From Antitrichia curtipendula (lineage: Eukaryota > Streptophyta > Bryopsida > Hypnales > Leucodontaceae), in contig OX579635.1 of NCBI GenBank assembly GCA_951230915.1, positions 12,214,001 to 12,278,000 on the forward strand: DNA of 64,000 nucleotides, written 5' to 3'. This document shows positions 35,095-46,250 of this stretch, one piece after another (position 1 is the first letter of the stretch; every line of letters begins with the position of its first letter). A program made the position numbers and the translations under genes. The notes beneath the pieces were generated by a model. The model was given only the letters and a program-made list of their open reading frames with translations. It was not told the DNA's origin and ran no database searches.

Positions 35095-37930
35095 TCAAAC
35101 ATCTCCATGGTGACCCACTTTCAATGCATTTTTCCAACACTCTACAACAGTCTTGTATGGAAAATTCTCCAACAAATAGTATTTTTGACCAAACATGTGG
35201 ACCACTAGTGGCAAGTGTTTGCCCAACTTGTTCCAATGGCAAGATTTCAAAAACTTCAAGGTACAAAAATAACACTCATCCTCCACCAACCCCAACACCA
35301 AACAACAACCAATTTTGGCTAGTTTAAAGTACTCGGAAATGAGTTTCCTCAAGTGTCATGATTGGGAAAAGCCAAGCCAAAGCTAAATGATTGGATTTAC
35401 ATGGGCATTTTATACACAAGCAACTTTACAGTTAGCTCTCATGGTTAGTTTAAACAAATCTTGTTGATTGTCCAAGTTAGAACCAAACAACATCTTAGGG
35501 ACGGTGTATGACAAACGCAATCCTACATTCAACAACCTCGGATGAAAATATAACTTCTTAAGCACATTCAAATGGTGACCAAAGCTCTCTTCAGCCTCTA
35601 ATTGCTTCCACTACTGCGCGTATATGATGCCAATAGCATCTAGTAACTCATGTTGTAAGAAGTGCATGTCTAGCTCATCCGAGAGTGATTGAATAATCTC
35701 TAACAAACCGCAAAAGAGATTGAAGCCAATGAACTAAGTAGGTGTTCAACACCCAAAAGATTCACCTCCAAAAAAAATGCAATAAAAACACAAATATTAT
35801 AGAAACAAAGGAAATAATAATAATATATATTTTTTCAATTTTCTCTATAATTGAATTGCTTCCATTTAAAACTCGCGGCCCTCTTGAGGCTTGAAATTTT
35901 TTCTAATGTAGGATGCAAGAGTAGTTCAAAGAATAAAATTGAAAAAAAAAAATGTGCAGTGAAGTCACCAAACCTGCAAACTGCCATTGAATGTTTCCTT
36001 GCATGCGTTTGAAATCTTCTTCCATGACAAAGAGGTGGTCCCTTGTGACTTTGTAATGTTAGGGTGCAAATACTTAGGCAATCCCAAAGTTAAAGAGCAG
36101 GTGGGAAACACCTTGTCCCTTGATTTCCCTCCACTCCATTAGAATTTTAGAACAAGTAAGAGAAATTAGTTGCTAATAATGTTGGAAATCTACTATCATG
36201 AACGTTGTAGTACCATCTATAAATATTTTGGCCAAATCAGTCTGTCAAGCTTTTATGGACTATATAAAGTCACTGATAAAAATGTCAAAGGATTGTGACA
36301 ATTTTATTAGGCAATGAAAAACATTCAACATCGAAATGAAGCATGCAAGGGAAAGCAAAACTTCAATATCGGAGAGGTACTAAAAGTCATCAGCTACGAC
36401 AAAGTGTCCTTTTTGGCCAACAATGGCCATATCTACATCCATTTTAACTAGAAGAGTCTTGTATTCAGACATGATTCACTGGGTGGGACTATCCATTAAG
36501 ATCCATCATGTCTCCACATTCTTGAACATCTTATTGCCCTTAGTTTCCATCAAATCTACGAGCTTTTGAAGCTCAATGTACCGCTTGTGACTGCGGCAAA
36601 ATAAGAGTACAACAACTAGCAAAGGTCCTCTAAGCGGGAGACTGTGAGATAGTTAAATAAAATTTCCACCACCAAGTTGATTCACCGACTTGCACAACTT
36701 GCTCCAATGCAAAAAGGGGACCATCTCTCATGAATCTTGGTGGATACTCCAATTTTTGGTCCCATAAACATGCTCACTCTGTCTACCCTGAATGAAATAA
36801 GCTTACCAATAATTTGTTCCTATGTGAGTCCTCCCTTGTTACACAATGCATGCATGATCATATTAGTAAGATGATTTGTAGTACATCAATCAGAAACACA
36901 TGAGAAATGAAGCAAGTGCGAGATCTTCTTCCATGAATCCATTGCATAAAAATGTACTTCCATCCATGAAGTGTTGTCTACCGCCATCGAAACAATGTGC
37001 TGATTAAAACAAATCTGGAACTATAGACTACAACCTTGAGAGCAGACAACACACAAGAATGAAGGTGTTCTGCCATCTCCCACCCAGACAATCTCAGACC
37101 AATGTTTTCTAGGGACATTTTGTACCTTCAAGTGCCTCAAAATGTATTGCTCGCGTTCATAGTCACATATGAAACGACCAGAATTGAGAACTTAGAAGAG
37201 TGTAGAAAATTGAACTCCCTTTATGTTGGCTTTGTCGTCTAAATTAATCACGAGTTGGTCTAAGATGCTACCTTCTAGCCGTCGGCCCACCCCTCCAACT
37301 TTGTGAAATGTAAATGCTTGTAGTCATACTTCACGTAAGTTTTTTCCTCGGTTTTTTCCTTATTGAGATGTGGAAAAGGATCATTGTCACTCTTGCAAAT
37401 CCTTTTGCATTCATGATTTTCCAAATTATTGTCTTTCAAAACCATAATCTACTACCTCCACTCACAACACTACAACTTTTGCACACGACCCCCATCAAGT
37501 TGCCTATAGCATTAAATCCACCTTCTGCCTACATAAACTTGTATGCCCAAACCTCTTGCCACTAACGTATGATGGTGCTGGAGGCAACTTTCTATCTCTT
37601 CCGCGCACCTTTCTGCTTGTTTGGACTTATAATCTCAGGATGGTGGCTCCACTGAGACCACCATCACCTTGAATGAAGAAGGAAAGTAGGTCAACGTACC
37701 AAGTAACGAGTCCTCCAAGCGCGTCACGTCCTCCTCCATGTGGATTGGAGCCTTTGTCACACCAAAAAGCAGGTATTTTTCCAAATTGTGAGAGTTTCAT
37801 GAAGACCCGAAGGTGTCCACCCGGAAGTTTTCCGATAACTTTAATGTGGGTGCCATTGCACCACACGCAACCCTGCACACCAAAACACACCACCAAATCT
37901 ACAAGGTCACAACAAAACAACAAAAACCAA
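35095..37930 (-). pseudogene. decayed hAT-superfamily transposase
   Basis: On the minus strand a C-terminal dimerisation region is still open for 85 codons (35352-35095). It shows SEYFKLAKIG, LGLVEDECYF, LKFLKS and LPLVVHMFGQKYYLLENFPY, typical of plant hAT transposases. Upstream, in several frames and broken by stops, come a DELDMHFLQHELLDA region near 35.66 kb, KRYIELQKLVDLMETKGNK near 36.55 kb, ERWSPFF near 36.73 kb and DNTSWMEVHFYAMDSWKK near 36.97 kb. Near 37.85 kb a Cys-x2-Cys segment recalls a BED zinc finger. The order matches an intact enzyme read right to left. Many frameshifts and stops make it inactive. I could not delimit the element's terminal repeats. Confidence 0.85.
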
Positions 37931-40177
37931 GCATGAAAGCACCTCAAAAAAATGGAAATGAAATTGCAAACACAATACGGAGAGAGACGGGCACAAAATC
38001 CACAGAGAAAATATGTTGTCAAAGAAGTCAAGTTGAAAGCCTAAAATACAATGCAGAAGCCCAAAATGCAACAATTTCTTCTAAAAATGCAATTCTCAAA
38101 TGCCCCACCAAAAACCTAGACTAGACGCGGCACCACGCCACACATCCAATGCATGAATTTTTAAGACACATTGAAGAGTGGGAGTCTCCATTTTTCAATT
38201 AGAGTGAATGCACAAGAAACCCAAAATCCAATGTCTCTCAAAAGTTCACAACGACAAAAAAGTGGCAGTGATTTACCTCTGATTTTGCAAAATGGCTCTC
38301 CAACATTGAAAGCGTCGGAAGCTAAAGGAATTAGGGAATCATGTTTCCATTCAAAATAAATTCAATGCAAATGTGCATACAATCAAGGAGAAGTAATTGC
38401 AAAAATGTGAAGTGAATGCTAAAGATTCTGCAGCTGAGGAATAGGATTTTGCTAAACCGTATCAAGCAAAAGAAAAGACAACCTGCATGATGGCTACAAC
38501 AACGACGGTGGAGATAGAGCTGCCAGCGCGAAGATCAACGGCTCAAGTAAGTTCATAGCTAATCCTATTTCGGCTTGCGCGAAATCTAGCTAATCTTATT
38601 TCTGTGTTGCAACAGATGAATGCTAAGCCAAAAGTGGATGAAATTGCAATTTTGCATCCTATTGTTTTGGAGGTGATAAACTTTGCTCAAATCTTGATTT
38701 TCACACAAATTTCTACAATATACATGTAGCACAGGCAAAATCTTGGTAGAACATGAGCAATTTTAGCCACTTTAGAGAGTAATGGTCATAACATGAAGAA
38801 CTATTGTGCTAAGATTGTGGTAATGGGTGGGTGACTAATGCACATGGAAGGGTCCAATAGATGTTGGAATTAGGTGACTAATGGCATTAGGTTGTTCTAC
38901 CTTACTAAACATGTGGGTGCTCTATGCCTACTCCAATGCTCTCCATCATAAGTTAGATTTTGAAGTTTTTGATTTAGAGATGCTTTTAGAGCCACCCCCA
39001 TTGAAAATTCATGACTAATCCTAGTAGAGTACAAAAAATATGAATCAAAGTAGATTAAATGTGGTTTCTACTTGTCTTTGAAGGAAAATTGACTAAAAAT
39101 TGTTCTAAAGTACGTAACTTTTTTGAGAACCTGAATTTTCATGTTTCAAATTTTCAGTGACATGTTGAATGAGAAATGGGGCTGAGAAAATTTTCTTAGA
39201 TTGCAAAATAAAAATTCTATGATTAGAAGTTGACCCAAACACTCATGAAATATTCCACAATGTATTATTTTTTTCAATTTCTTTTTGTTAATCTGACGAG
39301 TCTAAATATGTGCAATAACAAATGGGACGATAATGAACTATCTTCCCTTAGAAGGACTTGTTATGGAGACCCCACTCTACTAAGACTTATATGGTTGTTC
39401 CTAATGTTTGTAATGTTGCCGTGCAAATTTAGAATTTAAGGGAAAACAACTCAATCCTTTAAATCACCCAATTTTGACATCTATTGGTGACCCACCTATT
39501 TCCACAACATTAACAACCTTCTAACATCATCACAGTGCACTTGGCGGAAGGGACATGTCAGTGTACAAATTAGCATGGGTTTACTTACACTTTACCAATT
39601 TAGAATAGCCGACCGATTCCTAATCCTTCCCATTTGGACAGTGTAGGTTGTTCAATTTCCATGATTAGTTATGGCCTAGTTGTGGAGCATTATGATTGGT
39701 TACATGACTCTCAATATTGCAACCACCCCTTGTCAATTTTGCAATTAGTCCTTGGTTGGAAATTGGATGACCTATATGACCTATATGGCACTAACAGAAT
39801 CTTCACCAAAATAATTCATAGTAATTTTGTTTTGGGAAATAGAATTGTGAAAAATCATGGAACCCTTCTTAAATCTATTTTTGTACTTGGGGAATTTTTT
39901 TCACCCAACATACCCGCGTTCCACATATGATCAAATGCTTAAGTGGTCAAAAATGGGTCGGCTACCAACAAACTTTGAAAAATCACTGAAAATTCATTTC
40001 TTGTGAGAATGTCTTGATTCTACTTGCAAATGGCTTTCTCTCCAACTTCTCAATCTTTGAAAATTGAAAAATACATGAGTTGACAAATAGCTTCTGCAAG
40101 ATACCTCGATATGGTACAAATCTGTAGTAGGTAATAGGCTGATCTTCGTACCAACTTCCACTTCTACCTGTGAGGAC
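37931..40177. other. gene-free stretch beyond the hAT relic
   Basis: The first part may still belong to the transposon's upstream end. The rest is AT-rich, with open frames of 60-100 codons and no family match. Confidence 0.4.
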
Positions 40178-40393
40178 CTAGGAGTGATCCAAGTGGCAGC
40201 CTATCCTTGCTTTGCGAAACTGACTTAATTCAGTTGAAATTCCTTGAAATAACCAACGTCCAATCTCCATCAGGTAATGAGATAACGTAGGATTGGTAGC
40301 AGGCCGCACTTGAGGCGTCACATTCCATTCAATGCTTTCACAAGTAATTCCATCCCCTATTGTACACTGAATAGGGGTTTTAAAGGGACCCAT
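40178..40393 (-). pseudogene. unidentified open frame, possible relic exon
   Basis: This 72-codon frame has balanced, protein-like composition (TPIQCTIGDGITCES, then HYLMEIGRWLFQ). A second stretch in the same style lies upstream at about 40.43-40.60 kb, separated by a stop. I do not recognise the family. It could be a fragment of a host or transposon gene. Confidence 0.2.
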
Positions 40394-40853
40394 GCTAGTT
40401 AATTGACATCAGGGCATTTGCAATGCTCCCTGTAACACCGACGGTACCTGCATTGCACCGTTTGGATAATTAAATGTATATATCAATGCACCCGTTATGA
40501 CAACTTGTAGTTCCAAGGGCTCTGTAAAGAACCACGCGGGACCGACAATTTTAGTCTTCTTGCTTGCCCTTTGAAACGTCTCGGCAAGTTGATTCCTTGT
40601 TGGTCATCATAACGACGACTTTGGCTTCTCGTGCCAGGAAAGGGAAAATTTTCTCCACTGATGAAGAAACTGCATCTTACCTCATTAATCGCGAGAGCTA
40701 GAGAATCTTCTGCAGAAATTTAGTAACCTATACGTCCTTTCCGTTGACTTTCAACACAATTTGTAAGATAGGACTTGCTAAAGCGGCCACGCATTGAGGC
40801 GCCTCTGCAGAAAAAGAACCCTGCACTTTGGAGGCCTCGTTTTCAACCCCTGC

Positions 40854-41140
40854 CATTACAAAAAAATTCAGCCCTTGATAAGGCTGTTTAGAAAGCTTTT
40901 TCGGCACCCCCGCGGTGCAGTTACAAAAAAATAAAAATAAAAAATTTTAATTTTAAATTTTTTTTTTTTTTTTTTTAAATTCTCTAGTCTGACGTGGCAC
41001 TAGTAGTGCCACGTCAGATTCACCCCCAAAAAATTAAAAAAAATTGAAAAAAAAACAAAAACAAAAACATTTCTTTCCCTAATTGCACCACAGCCCTGCA
41101 AAACTCGCGGCCTTTCCAAGAGCTGAATTTTTTTGTAATG
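40854..41140. mobile_element. CATTACAAAAAA-ended MITE
   Basis: The left end CATTACAAAAAAATTCAG and right end CTGAATTTTTTTGTAATG are inverted repeats, imperfect to about 32 bp. It is 287 bp with a CCGCGG core near the left arm, a perfect palindrome around TGACGTGGCACTAG at about 40990-41020, and poly-A/T tracts. It shares its ends and core with 22868-23186. Confidence 0.85.
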
Positions 41141-41706
41141 ATTTGCATTTACAGGGACGATGAACAGGGGCTGCATTGCAGATGCCCTCACACACTATAT
41201 AAATATCTACCTTGGTTGTACATCAATAGTTATTGAAGTGTCTAAGGGGCTTTACAACATGATTAAATATCTACAGTTTTCCAGAACAAGTCCCTTTAAT
41301 TTTGTGGTTCCCTTAATACCCCTATTCAGTGCACAGTTACAAAGGGACCGTACAAGGGTACAGTACTTCAATAGGGCGGAAGACGGAACCAACTCAACTC
41401 AACTCGGATGATAACGTCGATTTCATCCTGTCTCTCATCCATTGTGTGGACGACGGAAGACTCCAGTGCTGGACAGATACTTGCGGCTCAACACTTATGC
41501 CGTGGTTGAGTGAGTGGCCCCACTGTCAAGCTTCATCCCATTCACATTTATCCTTGCGGTCTATCCCTTCAGCATATTCCACTCAAGATGATTTCCGTTT
41601 GGTCCTCCCGGCATGCCGCCGTCATATTAGAATGCCGCTGCCAATGACAATACTTCAAACTTGTCAAGGGCCCATGACAGTCACTTGGAATGGCATAACA
41701 TTATTA
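41141..41706. other. gene-free stretch
   Basis: Two overlapping open frames (83 and 136 codons) lack any family signature. CCCCTATTCAGTG here is an inverted echo of 40.36 kb. Confidence 0.35.
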
Positions 41707-41710
41707 TTAA

Positions 41711-42152
41711 CCCATAAATGTTTTCTGGTCGATGAATGATAAAGAATCTCTCCCTGTAAGACACATCAAGAAAAAGCCACCCATTGCTGCAGTACTGTTT
41801 CAATGGGTTAACAATATAGTATTAAAAGTGAATTGTTGCAGTATTGAAACAATATATTTTTAATAAAAATGCAAGGCTCTCATTGCTTCAATATTGTTGC
41901 ATTATTATTTGCAGTAACGAAACAATATACTTCCAATACTATATTGTTAACCCATTGAAACAATATTAAAGCAATGAGGGGTACTTTCCTGATGCAGAAG
42001 TGTAACTATTCATCCTCCCAATTTTGTGCAAAAAGGAAAGATCATCTATAGTAGTTTGTCTTTCAATGAGTGCTTTTGCATTATTTTAGTCCAACAATTC
42101 ACATGGTGACAAAATAGATGATTTCTACGGCTATAAGCCCGTTGTCTAAGGG
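41711..42152. mobile_element. group P element, subfamily D, carrying a nested hairpin
   Basis: TTAA at 41707-41710 and 42153-42156 bracket 442 bp with ends CCCATAAATG and GTCTAAGGG. The parts outside 41764-41994 match the elements at 12.7 and 55.4 kb (GATGAATGATAAAGAATC, TATTCATCCTCCCAATTTTG). Confidence 0.7.
41764..41994. mobile_element. hairpin MITE nested in a group P element
   Basis: The two halves are nearly complementary over about 95 bases. The longest exact block is TTTCAATGGGTTAACAATAT (41799-41818) against its complement near 41941-41960. The ends are CATCAAGAAA and TTTCCTGATG. The related element at 12.7 kb lacks it. Confidence 0.7.
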
Positions 42153-42397
42153 TTAAGTAATGCTGCAGAGTTTCTTTTTGCTCCCTCTGATCTATGGACT
42201 TTTCGAATGCTGCAATTGGTAGTCTACTTGACAACAGTGTAGAATAGAAAATCTCGACCAATCTTGAATTCCAAATTCAACGAAAATCATATCAAAAAGG
42301 TATCCAATGAAAAGTTATACCTTCCAAACTGGGAGGCATTATACAATGTTGTGGCTCGGTTTGCCAATTGCTTGTATAATACCAGTGAAAGTCACTC

Positions 42398-42731
42398 TAA
42401 GGTAGAAATACCTAAAAATATCCTAAGTGGTGCACAATTGGATGTATTGTTGATTCAAAAAGATTTGATTGGCTCACACTTGATGAAGAACAAGTTCCAA
42501 AGTTAGTTGTTTTAGGTGAAATGATGAGACAAGGATAGGGATAGATGTCAAATCCACGTTTATATTGAATAACATATTCATTCTTGAGAATTTTATTTTA
42601 TTTTTGCATTCTTCTTCATCCTTATTTTTGTACGCATTGAGCTTAATTTTTCAACGAATTCCCCATATCCTACACGCTGAAATGCTTAAATTGTCTATTT
42701 TAGATGTTTCTATTTTAAACTTTATCTTACC
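42398..42731. repeat. relic of a group T element
   Basis: It starts TAAGGTAGAAATACC and ends in ACTTTATCTTA. Internal text such as TTCAACGAATTCCCCATAT and TGAAATGCTTAAATT corresponds to the right half of 4185-4525. Confidence 0.55.
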
Positions 42732-42859
42732 AAACTCAAGCACCCATTTTGCCTAGGCTAAAGTGACATAGAGTGTGCTCTCAACTTATGATTTACTACC
42801 AAGTCACCAAGTGGAAATGTTAATTGATTACTGACACAAATAGAAACATGGGCCGCATG

Positions 42860-43140
42860 AGCATCAAGACTTTATTTTTAATTTTTATGAAGTGCCAAAG
42901 TGGTGATATAAACTATTATAGTGGTGTTCAAAATTTCAACATTCATTCACATATTGAACAAAAAGTATTACATTAGCACATATCACATGTCTCTAATTTT
43001 GTTTTCATTTACAACATGGAGATTTCATCCAAGATTTTTTTTAATTTGAATTTTTTTAGGCCAAAAATTCAAGGATTGTTACCATTTTTTAGCCAAATTA
43101 TTTTTTTGGTGCAATCTAGCACTATAATGCCAAACGAAAA
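42860..43140. repeat. dispersed repeat, inverted copy of 8995-9230
   Basis: GAAGTGCCAAAGTGGTGATATAA, trimmed to its matching core, and CCATTTTTTAGCCAAAT are reverse complements of blocks in 8995-9230, in reversed order. It is non-coding. Confidence 0.6.
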
Positions 43141-45179
43141 AGCCTTGATGAGCTCAGAAAGTTTTGGAGTTATCCTAGTAATTTGCTTCCTCTTTGTGGA
43201 AGGAGCCTAGAAATATCTTTACATTGGTTGCATCTTCTCTTTATCAAACTCTCTCAATTCATTCCTCTAGTATCAAATTTTTAGTAGCCACTTTCTTTCA
43301 ACTTCACATTTGCAAAGGCTACAATCTTCCTCTTCCATAGTCATATTAGGTTTGAAACTAAACTTCAAATTTCATTACATTGGGAAAACATGGATGACAA
43401 AGTAGAGGCTGATTGCTACAACCAACTTTAAAGCAATATCCTTGTCCGCCCTATCCAAGTACTCCAAGCCCCTCAACAATCAAGCCTAAAGCAATACTCA
43501 CCACATGGGTGGAAAAATATAATTCCTATCATTGCACCAAGATTGTAGCTTTATGAATATAATAAATATTTTGTTTTTATTTACTCTTATTTACTCTATT
43601 TTTATTGATTTTACGTAAAATTACTATTTGAAATCTTATTTTGGGGGGTCAAATCAACAAGATTATATTGATAGAGGATTGCCAAATCAGCAGAGCCCAA
43701 AAATAATTTGTTGTAATTAATGTAAATACATAGATCTTTTGTTAATTAGGGACTCTTTTTCTTGTAGTGTCTCTAGTCTATGCGGCCCATGTTTCTATTA
43801 GTGTAGTACTATAATTTGGTAGTTAGTAGCAAATACTAAACACATTGGCCAAATCAAATATTTATTGTAAAAATACAATTGGGCATTTTAACATTATTAG
43901 ACAATTTATAGAAGTCCCAAAACATTGTTGAAGATTCAAGATTATAGTCTCAAAGCGAAGAGTTCTCTAGCCAATGTAAAGATACTAGAAGAAGCATGGT
44001 CCACATAGGGTTTAGGATTTAAAAGCTCACACTTGGTCACACTTGTCATTTTATGACAAATTAGACCAAATGAGGGTCTTAAAGCTTTGTCTACACAAAC
44101 CATGTTTCTACTAGTGAGAAGATAGGTCACTACATCCATTGAGAGAGCGTTCCTTCCTAGATACTTAGATTTGTGTCATATTTAGTGAGCCCTCTTGTAT
44201 AAGTTCACTAAACTTAGTGCTACTGTAATTGATTTCTAGCAAAGACTAGTAATAAACCCAAAGAATCCTTGATAGTAGGAAGAATGTAGAATTGGAACTT
44301 TTTCAGGCAAAATAAATAGTGGCATAAGAAGAATGTAGGCATAAAACTTTCATTTTTTTAAGTTCTCAAAAATAAACTTTGTTATAAATCCAATGGCGGT
44401 AGATTCATCAAATTTTGAACTAAACTTCATCTTGTAGAATTTTTTTAAGTTGAGTGGTGCAGTGTAGTTTACAACTCATTTTTTGAGTTTGTTCTATGCA
44501 GAGATTGAAAAGTTAGTTAACCAATGCGATTGTTACCCACCTTAAAAAGGGAAGATCCAAGGAACTCAAGAAGAGGACAAGTGTCCCATTCTTGTTTTTC
44601 TCACAAACACTACTTTCATTTTAGTGACCATCACGTATTGCAAGCTTCAGTTGTAAATTTAAAAATGCTCAAAATGTTGTGAAATTTTAGATGAGCATTT
44701 TCAACTCTCTTGTCTTTCATTGAGCACAAAAGGTCATCATTTCAAAACATTCTCACCTAAAATATGCTCCTTCAAAGTGCTTTGCCTTGTTTTTCCATTG
44801 ACTCATATAAAACTTCAAACTTAAATATCTATTAAACCGTGTGATCAAATAATCTGAATTTTTTTGAGGTGCTCACTCTCAATCTGAACTTCAAGGTCCT
44901 ACAATTACATTCTCCCAATTTAAAGAAAAAATGAGCAAACAAATTGCTCAAGTTCTTTGCAGTATTGGCCTATTTTGAAAATACACCCTCCTTAGGTCAT
45001 TAGAGGTTAATCCTACAGGGATGCTGAGGCCAAAAATGGTCAATAGATGACTTTTCAATTCACTGTAGAAAGTGAAGAATGCACCTACACATTCAAAAAT
45101 CAGATCAATTTTAACAAAGTACCTTGGTGATAGTTCTCATCCTTTCAAGGTTAATCCCTATGTAGAACAATAAAACAAC
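43141..45179. other. gene-free AT-rich stretch
   Basis: I see no convincing exon. TTAATCCTACAGGG at about 45.01 kb looks like an isolated group P end. Confidence 0.4.
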
Positions 45180-45410
45180 TCAAATAGTTGATATACTTTC
45201 CAACAGGGAATACAGTTGTAGGTGCACGTTACGCATATGCACAATGCAAAAAGGGCCCTTACATATTGGGCATCGAGTAGGCCTTGAAATTCCAGGGCCA
45301 ATCACAACCCCTGCGCACGCACCTCCCAAGTATACAGTAACCCCAACTACAGGAACTGTAGTAACTACTAGGATTTCCGTGTTGCCGGACATACCGTAGG
45401 TAGTGCTCAA
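45180..45410 (-). CDS. unidentified small ORF with hydrophobic segment and Cys pair
   Basis: An ATG opens 76 codons: a short polar start, a hydrophobic Val/Gly-rich segment (residues about 15-38), and a CPICKGPF Cys-x2-Cys motif near residue 48. It lies divergently about 840 bp left of the SMP/C2 gene start, where base composition has become gene-like. It could be a small membrane protein or the first exon of one. I recognise no family and see no partner exon. Confidence 0.25.
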   Translation of the reverse strand: MSTTYGMSGNTEILVVTTVPVVGVTVYLGGACAGVVIGPGISRPTRCPICKGPFCIVHMRNVHLQLYSLLESISTI

Positions 45411-46250
45411 TGAGTGAGACGTGGCGTCACAGGCGGGTCGTGTTGACGAGGTTACAACGTGCTTGAAGCTCTGGCTTTCGCGGCATTTGCGTTCTGGTCT
45501 TCAGTTTGCTCTGAGAAGTAACTTAGTGTATGTGTAGCTTTAGGTCGACTTCCAGCCACTTGTGTGCTTCTTTTAGTTTGGCGGAGAATGACTTGTTTCT
45601 GGTCGGTGATGGAACGGGCGATTTATTTATTGTGAGAGAGCCTGCCGCGTTCGGCTCACCACTTGGTAGTCGCTTTATGAAATTGATTCGATTATGATAC
45701 AATTCAAAATGAGTCAGATGATGAAGGATTATAGGTTTTCTTATTAGCATTGCAAAATTTCTCTTAAGGACGATTAAGGATTGGATTTGAGAAGCTATTT
45801 CCTGGCGTCTTCTTTGTCCTGTTTTGTGATCCAGGTTTTGGTGCTATTTGAATTTCTTGACGAGCTTCGTGAGATGGTGAGGGACGGCAGTTCGCAGTTT
45901 TCGTCTATTTAGTTAGGCGTTCGTGGATGTTGCGAAGCAGCTCGAGTGCTACTTGATTCAAATTATCCGAAGCGCGAACTCATGGAAGTGGAAGTCTGTA
46001 GACAGAAGCAAATGGCAGGTGGCAGCCTCTTTTTTGTTTGACATTGGAAGGTATCAGCGCTTGGTAGACGCGGTTGCTTATAGCAAAAGAGCCTTGAGGA
46101 GAAGCCGTCTTCACTGCGATCACAAATCTGATTTAAGCGAATAAAAGCTGGAGTTCTGGTGCTCTGTTCTGGCGATTATATGTCGTTTTCCTCGTGGAAA
46201 AACTCTATGAAGTTGAACTGGAGGTTGAGGGAGTGATAATGCACTAGAAA
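45411..46250. promoter_or_regulatory. promoter and leader region of the SMP/C2 gene
   Basis: A GC-normal block with no long coding frame lies directly upstream of the ATG at 46251. A short upstream ORF (ATG at 45927, nine codons) lies inside the probable leader. I could not place a TATA box or a leader intron. Confidence 0.4.

Noticed and set aside
41329..41739. 136-codon plus-strand ORF
   Set aside because: It runs into the TTAA-flanked element and shows no recognisable domain.
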